DNA of 64,000 nucleotides from Paenarthrobacter nitroguajacolicus (GCF_007786235.1 NZ_VNFK01000015.1:1-64000); one strand, 5' to 3'. Positions 7,729-16,333 are shown, numbered from the stretch's first letter. Made by a program: numbers and translations. The notes: generated by a model from the letters alone, not told the origin.

Positions 7729-8679
7729 TCAGGCGACTGAGTCGGCCACTGCGGTGACCATGGCCTGGACGTTGTTCAAGCCGTAGCCCACGATGTACCA
7801 ACCGGCGGGATCCAGGTTGACGATCTTGTTGTTCTTGGCGGCGTTGATGGATTTCACGAGCTCGTTGTCCAGGATGGGGTTGGCCGTGGAGCCGGCGGTA
7901 CCGATGGCGGTGTCGCGGTTGATGACGTAGAGGATGTCCGGGTTGGTTTCCTTGATGTATTCGAAGGAAACGGCCTCGCCGTGGGCGCCTTCGGACTTGA
8001 CCGTGGCAGCCGTCGGGACGCCCAGGACGTCATGGATGATGCCGAAGCGGGAGCCGGCGCCGTAAGCGGTGACTTCGCCACCGGAGGTGAGGACGATCAA
8101 GCCCTTGCCGGCGGAAGCTGCCTTGGATTTGGTGTCGGCAACGGTCTTGTCCACCTCGGCGAGCTTGGAGGCGACTTCGTCTTCCTTCTTGAAGATCTTG
8201 CCGAGCTTCTCCGTTTGGGCCTTGAAGCTTTCCATGGGCTTGGCAGCGTCCACGGAGAGGTCGATGGTGGGAGCGATCTTGCTCAGCTCTTCGTAGGCGC
8301 CGGAGGTGCGGCCGGAGATGATGATGAGATCCGGAGCTGCGGAGCTGACGGCTTCGAAGTCGGGTTCCTTGAGCGAGCCCACCTTGGCGTACTTGGCTTC
8401 GGAGAACTTCTTGAGCGCATCCGGGTAGCTGGCCTCGGGAACACCGGTGGGCTCGACGCCGAGCGCGTTCATGGTGTCCAGGACGCCGAGGTCGAACGTG
8501 ACAACCTTGGCCGGGTTCACGGGGACGTTGGCTGTGGAGCCTTGGGCGTGCTCGATGGTGATGGTGCTGGACTCTTCCGGCTGCGACGACGCGGTGGCGC
8601 CGCCTCCGCAGGCCGTGACGGTCAGCAAGGCTGCCCCTGCAGCCAGTGCCCCAATGTAGCTCGACAGCCTCATTTTCAC
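7729..8679 (-). CDS. yclQ: Siderophore-binding lipoprotein (YclQ-like)
   Basis: A 316-residue periplasmic-binding-type lipoprotein. Residues 1-23 are a lipoprotein signal with a TVTACGGG lipobox. The mature part carries YAKVGSLKEPDFEAV, PDLIIISGR and KIAPTIDLSVD, which match the same positions in B. subtilis YclQ (FatB/petrobactin-binding group). It captures ferric siderophore at the outer face of the membrane and delivers it to the permease pair. First gene of the operon; a 19-bp IdeR-like box lies 64 bases upstream, so expression should rise under iron limitation. No siderophore biosynthesis genes are visible here, so the ligand may be a xenosiderophore. Confidence 0.9.
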   Translation of the reverse strand: MKMRLSSYIGALAAGAALLTVTACGGGATASSQPEESSTITIEHAQGSTANVPVNPAKVVTFDLGVLDTMNALGVEPTGVPEASYPDALKKFSEAKYAKVGSLKEPDFEAVSSAAPDLIIISGRTSGAYEELSKIAPTIDLSVDAAKPMESFKAQTEKLGKIFKKEDEVASKLAEVDKTVADTKSKAASAGKGLIVLTSGGEVTAYGAGSRFGIIHDVLGVPTAATVKSEGAHGEAVSFEYIKETNPDILYVINRDTAIGTAGSTANPILDNELVKSINAAKNNKIVNLDPAGWYIVGYGLNNVQAMVTAVADSVA

Positions 8680-8742
8680 GCCGTTACTCCACTCACTAAT
8701 AAGTCATAGATGTGTTGCCTAATTGCCTTTTGACTCTATTAG

Positions 8743-8761
8743 TAAGGTGAGGCTAACTTCA
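8743..8761 (-). promoter_or_regulatory. IdeR/DtxR iron box upstream of the siderophore operon
   Basis: Read on the minus strand, TGAAGTTAGCCTCACCTTA matches 15 of 19 positions of the actinobacterial DtxR/IdeR consensus (TTAGGTTAGCCTAACCTAA). It overlaps a plausible promoter (TTGAAG, 18-bp spacer, TAGAGT). Iron-loaded IdeR would block transcription. Confidence 0.7.
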
Positions 8762-8767
8762 AAACCG

Positions 8768-8830
8768 AAAGGCCCTCCAGTGGGAGAAAGTGAGCGAACT
8801 CACGTGTTTTTCTCCCACTGGAGAGCCTTT
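8768..8830 (-). terminator. Long hairpin terminator after mtlD
   Basis: 22-base arms (8768-8789 and 8809-8830) pair with one mismatch and enclose a smaller TGAG-CGAA-CTCA hairpin. It lies 20 bases after the mtlD stop on the minus strand and insulates the siderophore promoter from the mannitol operon. Confidence 0.75.
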
Positions 8831-8850
8831 GTGACAATTCGGTCCAGTGC

Positions 8851-9999
8851 CTAGGCTTCGGCTTTACGATCCTCTACGAGCTTCTGCAGCGCCGGGAACA
8901 GCGGGTGTGTTGGCGTCAGTTCCGTGATGCGTTCGACTGCGGAAGCCGCGTCCAGCTCGGACAGCATGTTGGCGAGCTCCACGGCTTCGTCGTCGGCACC
9001 GTCGTCGAAACGAAGGGCTGCTGACATCGCCTCAAGCAACGCCACCGGAGTGATGCCCCGCTCGGCAAGTTCAGCTGCCGGGCCAACGAAGCGCTCGTGC
9101 CGGCCAAGCTTCCGCAACGGGGCACGGCCCACACGGTTCACGGTGTCCGGCAGGTGCGGGTTGGTGAAGCGTTGCAGGATCTTCTGCACGTACGCTTCCT
9201 GCTCCGCCTCCACGAACCCGTGCTTGGCCACCAGCAGTTCCTTGGTTTCCTCCAGCACAGCCCTGACCTTTGCGGCCACGCCAGGATCGGCCATGGCGTC
9301 GGAGATCTTCTCGAGCCCCGCCGCGTACCCGAAGTACGCAGCCGATGCGTGCCCGGTGTTCACAGTGAACAGCTTGCGCTCGATGTACGGGCCCAGCTCG
9401 TCCACGAAAGTAGCTCCGGGGATGGTGGGCACGTTGTCACCGAAGGGTGTGCGGTCAATGACCCACTCGTAGAAGGTTTCCACCGTGACATCCAGGCCCT
9501 GGCCCGGCGCCTGGTTGGGAACGATGCGGTCAACTGCGGTATTTGCAAAAACTGCGACGGCGTCCAGGTCGCCTGCGGAGTCGTCCCAGGCCGCCCGGAT
9601 CTCCGTGCGCAGGAGATCCGTGGCATTGATGGCGTTCTCGCACGCCATCACCTGCAGGGGCGGCAACGACGGTTCCCGTGCGGCAAGACCGCGGGCGATC
9701 ACCGGTGCCACGAACTTCAGGATGTGGGGCCCCACCGCGGTGGTGACCACCTCCGCCGTCGAGATTTCCTCCACGACAGCGGCTTCCTGCGTGCTCGAGT
9801 TCAGTGCGCGGAAACCCGTCACGGTCTTCACCGCAGGGTTCTCGCCCACCTCGTGGACGTCGTAGCTGGTTGCCGACGCAAGCTGGCTGATCAGCGCATC
9901 CGCAACATCCGCGAACACCACCTCATAGCCGGCTTCGTGCAGCAACAGCCCCACGAAGCCGCGCCCGATGTTGCCTGCCCCAAAATGGACTGCCTTCAC
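8851..9999 (-). CDS. mtlD: Mannitol-1-phosphate 5-dehydrogenase
   Basis: A 382-residue enzyme of the polyol long-chain dehydrogenase family, the usual length for MtlD. It oxidises mannitol 1-phosphate to fructose 6-phosphate with NAD in the cytoplasm. The N-terminal Rossmann loop GAGNIGRGF is at about 7-15; family motifs include FANTAVDRIVPNQ (about 150) and FTVNTGHASAAYFGY (about 217), the latter in the substrate region. It starts with GTG and shares one base with the mtlA stop codon (TAGTG), so it is translationally coupled to the transporter that supplies its substrate. Confidence 0.95.
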   Translation of the reverse strand: MKAVHFGAGNIGRGFVGLLLHEAGYEVVFADVADALISQLASATSYDVHEVGENPAVKTVTGFRALNSSTQEAAVVEEISTAEVVTTAVGPHILKFVAPVIARGLAAREPSLPPLQVMACENAINATDLLRTEIRAAWDDSAGDLDAVAVFANTAVDRIVPNQAPGQGLDVTVETFYEWVIDRTPFGDNVPTIPGATFVDELGPYIERKLFTVNTGHASAAYFGYAAGLEKISDAMADPGVAAKVRAVLEETKELLVAKHGFVEAEQEAYVQKILQRFTNPHLPDTVNRVGRAPLRKLGRHERFVGPAAELAERGITPVALLEAMSAALRFDDGADDEAVELANMLSELDAASAVERITELTPTHPLFPALQKLVEDRKAEA

Positions 10000-12038
10000 T
10001 ATGCGTTAACCTTTCCGAACAGCTCCAGGACTTCATCCACAGTGGTTGCTTCCTCCAACTGGGCCACCTGTGCCTTGTTGGTGAAGATCTTCGCGATGGA
10101 AGACAGGATGTGGAGGTGCTCATTGTTGATGCCGGCCACGCCCACCACGAACTTCACTTGCTTGCCACCCCAGTCGATGCCCTCCGGGTACCGAATGATG
10201 GACACGGCCGAGTGGTTGATGTGTTCCTTGGCATCGTTGGTGCCGTGCGGGATTGCCAGGAAGCTGCCCATGTAGGTGGACACGGATTCCTCGCGCTCGT
10301 GCATGGCGTGGACGTAGCTGACATCCACGGCGCCGCGGTCCAACAGGAGTTTTCCGGCCTCGTCGATCGCGCTGTCGCGGTCGGCTGCCGTTCCATTCAG
10401 GATCACGCTTTCGCGGAGCAGGACACCCTTGCCCTCGACGGCGGCAGCCGGCTCAGCGGCATGCGCACCGTGGGCAGGAGTTGTGGCAGCGGCGGCGGGC
10501 CGGGCGTCTTCGGCGGGGGCCGCCGTCGTGCCTTCTTCACTGTTGCTTGACTTCACCAGTTCGACGATTTCGTCGTACTTGGGGCTGTTCATGAAGTTGT
10601 CCACTGAGTAGTGCACCGCACTGGACGTGCGTGGCTGTGCGCGTTCGGTCAGGTCCTCGTGGGTGACCACAACATCGTAAGTGTCGTTCAAGTTGGCGAT
10701 GGCCGAGTTTGTGACCTTGACGTCCGGGAAGCCGGCGGCCTTGATCTTGTTGCGCAGCACCGAGGCACCCATGGCACTGGAGCCCATGCCGGCGTCGCAA
10801 GCGAACACGATGGTCCGGACCGGACGGGTCAGGACGGCTCCGCCCTGCGCTCCGGCGCGGTCACCGGCGCGGTCACCGGTCAGTGCCGAGGAGACGGAGC
10901 TCTTCTTGCCCTTCATGGCTTCCATCCGGGACGTTGCTGCCGAGAGGTCGTCCTCCCCCTTGTTCTTGGAAGCGCGGAGGATGACCGAAGCAATGAGGAA
11001 GGACACGGCAGTGGCCAGGATGACGGAGAGGATCACGCCGACGTAGCTGTCGCGGGCCGTCTGAGCCAGCACGGCAATGATGGAACCTGGCGCGGCCGGA
11101 GCAACCAAGCCGGAGTTGGTGATGGCGAGGGTGGCGATGCCCGTCATGCCGCCACCGATGGCGGCGAGGATCAGGATCGGCTTCATCAGGACGTAGGGGA
11201 AGTAGATCTCGTGGATGCCACCAAGGAAGTGGATGATTGCGGCACCGGGAGCCGAAGCCCTGGCAGCACCGCGGCCGAAGAACATGTAGGCCAACAGAAT
11301 GCCCATACCGGGGCCGGGGTTGGCCTCGAGAAGGAACAAAATGGACTTGCCTTGTTCCAGAGACTGCTGGATGCCCAGCGGAGTCAGCACGCCGTGGTTG
11401 ATGGCGTTGTTAAGGAAGAGGACCTTGGCGGGCTCAATGAAGATGCTGGTCAGCGGCAGCAGGCCATTGTTGACCAGGAATTCGACAACAGCCCCCGCGC
11501 CTTCGGTGAAGCGCTGGACAACCCAGGACAGGCCATAGAAACCACCCAGGGCCAAGGCTGCACCCCAAATTCCGGCGGAGAAGTTGTTAACCAACATCTC
11601 GAAGCCGGGGCGGATCTTGCCATCCCAGATGGCGTCGATCTTCTTCATGGTCCAGCCGCCCAGCGGGCCCATGATCATGGCGCCAATGAACATAGGAGAA
11701 TCCGTGCCGGCAATGACGCCCATGGTTGCGATGGCGCCCACCACACCGCCGCGCACGTCATAAACCATCCGTCCACCGGTATACGCGATCAGGATCGGAA
11801 GCAGGTACGTGACCATGGGGCCAACGATGCCTCCGTTGGGATCACCATCGGCGTTTGTACCGAAGCCACCGAGGGCAGGCACGGGAATCCAGCCCTTCTC
11901 GATGAACAGGGCCGTGATGAGGCCCCAGGCGATGAAGGCGCCGATGTTGGGCATGATCATGCCGGACAGGAATGTTCCGAACTTTTGAACACCAACGCGC
12001 GCGCTGGTGCGGGGCTTCGCAACGGTCTCTGTTGCCAT
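9999..12038 (-). CDS. mtlA: PTS mannitol transporter, EIICBA
   Basis: A 679-residue three-domain permease in the order C-B-A. EIIC (about 15-355) is the membrane channel with the conserved GGIHEIYFPY at about 274-283. EIIB (about 405-495) has the phospho-cysteine loop FACDAGMGSS with Cys414. EIIA (about 535-679) has the phospho-histidine in FLAIPHGTND, His598. It imports mannitol while phosphorylating it, using phosphate passed from PEP through PtsI and HPr, which are encoded divergently 0.9 kb away. Linkers between domains are Ala/Pro-rich; the C-B linker contains a duplicated GDRAGDRAG. At 679 residues it is longer than the 637 of E. coli MtlA because of these linkers. Fused full-length form; all phosphorylation sites present. 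Confidence 0.95.
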   Translation of the reverse strand: MATETVAKPRTSARVGVQKFGTFLSGMIMPNIGAFIAWGLITALFIEKGWIPVPALGGFGTNADGDPNGGIVGPMVTYLLPILIAYTGGRMVYDVRGGVVGAIATMGVIAGTDSPMFIGAMIMGPLGGWTMKKIDAIWDGKIRPGFEMLVNNFSAGIWGAALALGGFYGLSWVVQRFTEGAGAVVEFLVNNGLLPLTSIFIEPAKVLFLNNAINHGVLTPLGIQQSLEQGKSILFLLEANPGPGMGILLAYMFFGRGAARASAPGAAIIHFLGGIHEIYFPYVLMKPILILAAIGGGMTGIATLAITNSGLVAPAAPGSIIAVLAQTARDSYVGVILSVILATAVSFLIASVILRASKNKGEDDLSAATSRMEAMKGKKSSVSSALTGDRAGDRAGAQGGAVLTRPVRTIVFACDAGMGSSAMGASVLRNKIKAAGFPDVKVTNSAIANLNDTYDVVVTHEDLTERAQPRTSSAVHYSVDNFMNSPKYDEIVELVKSSNSEEGTTAAPAEDARPAAAATTPAHGAHAAEPAAAVEGKGVLLRESVILNGTAADRDSAIDEAGKLLLDRGAVDVSYVHAMHEREESVSTYMGSFLAIPHGTNDAKEHINHSAVSIIRYPEGIDWGGKQVKFVVGVAGINNEHLHILSSIAKIFTNKAQVAQLEEATTVDEVLELFGKVNA

Positions 12039-12078
12039 GTGAATTCCTAACGTGTGTCCCGCGGCGGCGCGGGGTCAG

Positions 12079-12092
12079 TCGATATAGATCGA
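12079..12092. promoter_or_regulatory. Small inverted repeat ahead of mtlA
   Basis: TCGAT-ATAG-ATCGA lies in the 66-base gap between the TetR-type regulator and mtlA, about 40 bases before the mtlA start. It could be an operator or the leader of the mtlA message. Weak evidence. Confidence 0.25.
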
Positions 12093-12104
12093 GAGAGAAC
12101 AGCC

Positions 12105-12827
12105 TTAGGAGCTGCTGGAAATGCGGTGAAGCCATTCAAGGAAGAGCTTCAGTTCAGAGCTGGACAGTTGGTCCGAATGCGAGGCCTGCAGTGCCGCATT
12201 CAGGGCGATTGCCGCAACAACTACTGACGACTTACCGGAGTCGTCCGCTGCAGCGCCACGGGCGGTTTCCGTGGAGACGGCAAAAATCATGGAATCCCGG
12301 GTCATCGTTGAGAGCTCGAGGTTCCGTTCTTCCACCGGTTCAGCGATCAACATGAGCGTGACACCCACGTTGGCAGCCAGGATGCTGCGTGCCGCTTCGC
12401 GGGGCGGCACGTTGATCTGACCGGAGATAGCGGCCTTGTTCAGCATCTCTTCCAAAAGCGCTTCAGCATCGGCCACGATTGCTGGGCGGCTTTCCGGCCT
12501 GATGTTGCCGAACATCACCAGATACAGATGGGGTTGGGTCAGCCCGAACTGGACGTGGTTGTCCCACATCCGCCGGACGTCTTCCAAGGGCTCCCCGGAC
12601 GGCGCAAAATCACGCTCCCCTGCCACATACTCTTCAAAGCCGGCCGATACGACGGCATCGAACAGTCCTTCTTTGTCACCAAAGTGGTGGTAGAGCGTGG
12701 GCGCCGTGACCCCGGCAAGCTTGGTGATCTGACGCGTAGAGACCGCTGACCCCTCCGAATTCGCCAGCAACTCGGCAGCTGCGCGAAGCAACCGAATTTT
12801 GGGCGGAAGCTGGTCATCGAAACTCAT
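12105..12827 (-). CDS. TetR/AcrR family regulator of the PTS locus
   Basis: A 240-residue regulator. The N-terminal helix-turn-helix spans about residues 10-60 (STRQITKLAGVTAPTLYHHFGDKEGL, here spelled in two parts: STRQITKLAGVT and APTLYHHFGDKEGL); the rest is a helical ligand domain. It lies directly upstream of mtlA on the same strand and diverges from ptsI, with an inverted repeat between them. It therefore probably controls both mannitol uptake and the general PTS genes. The usual mannitol regulator, MtlR, is absent from this window. The ligand is unknown. Confidence 0.88.
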   Translation of the reverse strand: MSFDDQLPPKIRLLRAAAELLANSEGSAVSTRQITKLAGVTAPTLYHHFGDKEGLFDAVVSAGFEEYVAGERDFAPSGEPLEDVRRMWDNHVQFGLTQPHLYLVMFGNIRPESRPAIVADAEALLEEMLNKAAISGQINVPPREAARSILAANVGVTLMLIAEPVEERNLELSTMTRDSMIFAVSTETARGAAADDSGKSSVVVAAIALNAALQASHSDQLSSSELKLFLEWLHRISSSS

Positions 12828-12845
12828 AACCGCTACCCTAGCACC

Positions 12846-12860
12846 TATAGCGTTGCTATA
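12846..12860. promoter_or_regulatory. TATAGC-GTT-GCTATA operator between tetR and ptsI
   Basis: A perfect 6-bp inverted repeat with a three-base centre in the divergent promoter region, 18 bases upstream of the regulator start. Size, symmetry and position suit a TetR-family operator acting on both directions. Confidence 0.55.
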
Positions 12861-12956
12861 TGAAGTGGCTCACAACAGAATTTTGTAGGCTATTTTTCGA
12901 GGCTCCCGGTGCCGTCGCCGGCGGGTCTGAACCAACAAGCAGGAACAGAGGATTCA

Positions 12957-14642
12957 GTGCAGAATTTCCAAGGAGTAGGGGTAAGCCCTGGCCGCATCAT
13001 TGGTTCCGTCCGCCAAATGCCCAAGCCGGTGAGCGAACCGCCGTCGGGTGAGCGGTTGGCCGAGGGAATCAGTCCGGAAGACGCCGTCGTCGGCTTGAAA
13101 GCCGCCGCTCAGTCCGTCCACGACGAACTCAAGGGCCGCGCGGATACCGCCTCCGGTGACGGCAAAGCCGTCCTCGAGGCAACTGCGCTCATGGCCAAGG
13201 ACACCATGCTCCTGAAGTCGGCGGCCAAGCTCATCAACGCCGGCTCGTCGGCAGAGCGTGCCATCTGGGAAGCGGGAGCCTCCGTCTCCGAAATGCTTCA
13301 CAACCTGGGTGGCTACATGGCCGAGCGCGCCACCGATGTGCTGGACGTGCGCGCCCGCATCGTTGCCGAACTCCGCGGCGTCCCCGCACCGGGCATCCCC
13401 TCCTCCGACACGCCCTTCATCCTGGTGGCCGAGGACCTTGCCCCGGCTGACACTGCAACACTGAATCCCGCTGTAGTGCTTGCCCTGGTGACTTCCGGCG
13501 GCGGTCCTCAGTCGCACACCGCGATCATCGCGCGTTCACTTGGCCTGCCCGCTGTTGTCGCCGCACATGGCGTGGATGACATTGCCGATGGAACCGAAGT
13601 GTACGTCGACGGCGCGGCCGGTTTCGTGGCCGTTTCGCCCTCCGAAGAGCACCGCGCTTCTGCCACAGCGTGGGCTGAAACCTCTGCGACGCTCGCCGAA
13701 TTCGACGGAAACGGCACGACGGCGGACGGCCACCTGGTGCCGCTGCTCGCCAATGTGGGTGGAGCCAAGGATGCCGTGGCAGCAGCGGGCCTCGGCGCCC
13801 AGGGCGTGGGCCTTTTCCGCACCGAGTTCTGCTTCCTGGAGCGCGACACCGAGCCCTCCGTTGATGAGCAGGCCGCAGCCTACAAGGCCGTGTTCGACGC
13901 GTTCCCGGGCAAGAAGGTTGTCCTCCGTACCTTGGATGCCGGCGCCGACAAGCCCCTCCCCTTCCTCACGGACGCCACCGAGCCCAACCCCGCCCTGGGT
14001 GTTCGCGGTTACCGCACCGACTTCACCACTCCCGGCGTCCTGGAGCGCCAGCTTGAGGCCATCGCCCGGGCAGCGTCAGGGTCCGAGGCCGACGTGTGGG
14101 TCATGGCACCCATGATCTCCACGGCCGCTGAAGCCGGACGCTTTGCCTCATTGTGCGCCGCTGCCGGAATCCAGACACCTGGCGTGATGGTGGAAGTCCC
14201 CTCTGCCGCCTTGACTGCTGCCACCGTGCTGCGGGAAGTCGGGTTCGCCTCGCTCGGCACCAACGACCTCACCCAGTACGCCATGGCCGCCGACCGCCAA
14301 CTCGGCCCCCTCGCCGAGCTCAACACGCCGTGGCAGCCCGCCGTCCTTCGACTGGTGCAGCTCACTGTGGAAGGCTCGGCCATGGAGGGCAACAACAAGC
14401 CCGTGGGCGTCTGTGGCGAGGCGGCCGCGGACCCGGCCCTCGCCGTCGTCCTTACCGGGCTGGGTGTCACCACACTGTCCATGACCGCGCGCTCGTTGGC
14501 CGCCGTCGGGACCGTCCTGAAGACCGTCACGTTGGAGCAGGCTCAGGAACTTGCCCGGCTGGCTTTGTCCGCGCCCAGTGCCACCGAAGCCCGCGATTGG
14601 GTCCGCGCCAAGCTCCCCGTGCTCGAAGAGCTCGGCCTCTAG
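12957..14642 (+). CDS. ptsI: Phosphoenolpyruvate-protein phosphotransferase (PTS enzyme I)
   Basis: Enzyme I takes phosphate from PEP and passes it to HPr, starting all PTS sugar uptake. I choose the GTG at 12957 (VQNFQGVGVSPG), giving 561 residues, because this matches the usual N-terminus; the upstream ATG at 12909 adds 16 unrelated residues. The active-site histidine is in GGGPQSHTAIIARS (about His187). The PEP-binding barrel shows GLFRTEFCFLERDTEPS, ASLGTNDLTQYAMAADR and GVCGEAAADP. It is followed 32 bases later by the HPr gene and diverges from the TetR regulator. PtsI and HPr beside the mannitol permease form a self-sufficient PTS locus. Confidence 0.95.
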   Translation: MQNFQGVGVSPGRIIGSVRQMPKPVSEPPSGERLAEGISPEDAVVGLKAAAQSVHDELKGRADTASGDGKAVLEATALMAKDTMLLKSAAKLINAGSSAERAIWEAGASVSEMLHNLGGYMAERATDVLDVRARIVAELRGVPAPGIPSSDTPFILVAEDLAPADTATLNPAVVLALVTSGGGPQSHTAIIARSLGLPAVVAAHGVDDIADGTEVYVDGAAGFVAVSPSEEHRASATAWAETSATLAEFDGNGTTADGHLVPLLANVGGAKDAVAAAGLGAQGVGLFRTEFCFLERDTEPSVDEQAAAYKAVFDAFPGKKVVLRTLDAGADKPLPFLTDATEPNPALGVRGYRTDFTTPGVLERQLEAIARAASGSEADVWVMAPMISTAAEAGRFASLCAAAGIQTPGVMVEVPSAALTAATVLREVGFASLGTNDLTQYAMAADRQLGPLAELNTPWQPAVLRLVQLTVEGSAMEGNNKPVGVCGEAAADPALAVVLTGLGVTTLSMTARSLAAVGTVLKTVTLEQAQELARLALSAPSATEARDWVRAKLPVLEELGL

Positions 14643-14674
14643 CTTCTTAACCGCTACACCTTTAGGAGAAACCC

Positions 14675-14953
14675 ATGCCCGAACGCACAGCCACCATCGC
14701 CAGCCGCTCCGGACTGCACGCCCGCCCCGCCGCCCTGTTCGCCGAAGCGGCGGGCGAGCAGCCAGTGGAAGTCACCATCGCCATGCAGGGCGACCCTGCC
14801 GATGACGCCCTCGACGCCGCCAGCATCCTCTCGCTCATGACCCTCGGCGCGGCGAAGGGCGACGTCGTTGTGCTGCGGGCCGAGGGCGACGGCGCCGATG
14901 CTGCGCTGGACGCACTGGTGAAGCTGCTGGAGACGGACCTGGACGCGGAATAG
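14675..14953 (+). CDS. ptsH: PTS phosphocarrier protein HPr
   Basis: A 92-residue HPr. The phosphorylated histidine is His15 in SGLHARPAALF, and the conserved SILSLMTLGA stretch (Ser50 region) corresponds to the regulatory serine loop. It accepts phosphate from PtsI and donates it to EIIA domains such as that of MtlA. A clear ribosome site (TTTAGGAGAA) precedes the ATG. It forms a two-gene operon with ptsI. Whether the serine is phosphorylated in actinobacteria, which generally lack HPr kinase, is doubtful. Confidence 0.95.
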   Translation: MPERTATIASRSGLHARPAALFAEAAGEQPVEVTIAMQGDPADDALDAASILSLMTLGAAKGDVVVLRAEGDGADAALDALVKLLETDLDAE

Positions 14954-14976
14954 CGTTCGCGCACCATTTCGATGCC

Positions 14977-15246
14977 TTGCTGCCGGCAGTGCCGTGCGCG
15001 CGGCAGGATCCGCAGCGAAGCATCGAATCGGGTGACTCCCTGCGTCTTCGGGCCCCGGGCGGGAACTGGCTGCGAATCAGTGCGGTGGGCGAGACGGAGG
15101 AGGACGGCTCGGACTCAGGGGGTCGCCTTGACCGCGTGCTCCTCAACGCCGCCCGCCAAGGCGATGCCCGCGGGCTGACACCCGGGGAGCGCGGGCACCT
15201 GGCCGCAGACTTAGCCAACGCCGCAGAACTCCGGGCTTCTCTGTAA
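14977..15246 (+). CDS. Small hypothetical protein downstream of HPr
   Basis: An open frame of 89 codons from a TTG at 14977, 23 bases after ptsH; the frame stays open further upstream into ptsH, so the start is uncertain. Third codon positions are strongly G/C as in neighbouring genes, which supports coding. The product is hydrophilic, with GNWLRISAVGE in the middle and a helical C-terminus (LDRVLLNAARQGDARGLTPG). I recognise no family. It could be an accessory of the PTS operon or a chance frame. Confidence 0.4.
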   Translation: MLPAVPCARQDPQRSIESGDSLRLRAPGGNWLRISAVGETEEDGSDSGGRLDRVLLNAARQGDARGLTPGERGHLAADLANAAELRASL

Positions 15247-15288
15247 CCACACCCCTGCCAGCAGCACTTCGCAGGCTAGGCTTCTGCC

Positions 15289-15684
15289 ATGGCATTGATA
15301 GCTCCCCGCGTCACGGCAGGCCTTCCCGCCGACGACGCCCGGAATCTGGCGCATTCCCTGCAGGACAGCAACGACATCACCGTGTTCGTGGACGGCACCG
15401 TCCACCGCCTGCCCGATCAGGCGAGGGACGCCGTCGTCGACCTCCTTGCGAGACTGGGCCGTGGCGAAACGGTGACGGTGAGCAGCGTGGAGGAAATGCT
15501 CACGACGTCGCAGGCCGCGGAACTCGCGGGCATCTCGCATACGTACCTTCGGAACATGACCGACCGCGGCGAAATCCCCGTGGAATACCGGGGAACACAT
15601 CGCCGCATCCGGCAGGCCGCCATCATGGCTTGGCTGGAAAAGCAGAAGCGCCAGCAAGCTGCTGAAGCGGCGGCGGGAGAATAG
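15289..15684 (+). CDS. Excisionase-type helix-turn-helix DNA-binding protein
   Basis: A 131-residue protein. The C-terminal half holds a MerR/excisionase-like helix-turn-helix: MLTTSQAAELAGISHTYLRN at about 66-85 followed by a wing segment EYRGTHRRIRQAAIMAWLE. The N-terminal half resembles the antitoxin type that normally sits before a PIN-domain ribonuclease gene. No PIN toxin is visible here; the next gene, five bases on, encodes an MDMPI enzyme. It is either an orphan antitoxin-like regulator or the local regulator of the following two genes. Confidence 0.8.
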   Translation: MALIAPRVTAGLPADDARNLAHSLQDSNDITVFVDGTVHRLPDQARDAVVDLLARLGRGETVTVSSVEEMLTTSQAAELAGISHTYLRNMTDRGEIPVEYRGTHRRIRQAAIMAWLEKQKRQQAAEAAAGE

Positions 15685-15688
15685 CCCC

Positions 15689-16333
15689 ATGGGTTCACCT
15701 TCACCTTCCATCGTGTGGCCGCTGGTGCACGCAGAGCGTCGGGCCCTGATCCAGGACTTGGAGCAGCTGCCGCCGGCTCAATGGCAGACGGCGTCGCTGT
15801 GTGCCGGCTGGGATGTCCACGATGTCCTGGCGCATGTGATCGACACCGCGAAGACCACGCGCCTGGGTTTCATTCGCCGCCTGGTTGCCGCCCGAATGGA
15901 CTTCGACCGCGACAACGCCATGGGAGTGGAGCGCGAGAAGGCCGGGAACCCGCAGCAGACACTGGCGAGGCTGCGTGCCGTGCTCTCCAGAACTTCCGGA
16001 CCGCCGGCAGGGCTTGCCACCCGGCTGGTTGAGGCGTTCGTGCACGGGGAGGATATCCGGCGCCCCCTCGGGATCAGCCGCACCTACCCTCCGGCGCATG
16101 TTGCCACCGCGCTCGGCTACCAGGTCAGGACCACCGCAGCCATGGGTGGCGGCAAGGAGATCGCACAAGGCTGGCGCTTGGTAGCCACCGACACCGCTTT
16201 TGAACACGGCGACGGCCCCGCTGTGGAAGGACCAGCCATCGCGCTGCTGCTGGCGGTATCCGGCCGGCCGGTAGCAGACCATGAACTGAGTGGCCCCGGC
16301 GCCTCCGTCTTTCTGCAGCAGAGGCAGGCATGA
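15689..16333 (+). CDS. Maleylpyruvate isomerase family mycothiol-dependent enzyme
   Basis: A 214-residue protein of the DinB-like metal-binding fold used by mycothiol-dependent enzymes. The N-terminal LCAGWDVHDVLAHVIDTA (about 36-53) carries the first metal histidines, and FVHGEDIRRPLG (about 114-125) supplies the conserved His-x-x-Asp region. Family members use mycothiol, the actinobacterial thiol, for isomerisation, detoxification or unknown reactions. It starts five bases after the helix-turn-helix gene and overlaps the next hydrolase gene by four bases, so the three are probably one transcript. The substrate is not evident. Confidence 0.85.
   Translation: MGSPSPSIVWPLVHAERRALIQDLEQLPPAQWQTASLCAGWDVHDVLAHVIDTAKTTRLGFIRRLVAARMDFDRDNAMGVEREKAGNPQQTLARLRAVLSRTSGPPAGLATRLVEAFVHGEDIRRPLGISRTYPPAHVATALGYQVRTTAAMGGGKEIAQGWRLVATDTAFEHGDGPAVEGPAIALLLAVSGRPVADHELSGPGASVFLQQRQA

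Noticed and set aside
10611..12050. 479-codon open frame on the plus strand opposite mtlA
   Set aside because: It mirrors the strongly supported mtlA gene; the translated product is His/Gly/Asp-rich without any domain, as expected for the antisense of a high-GC gene.
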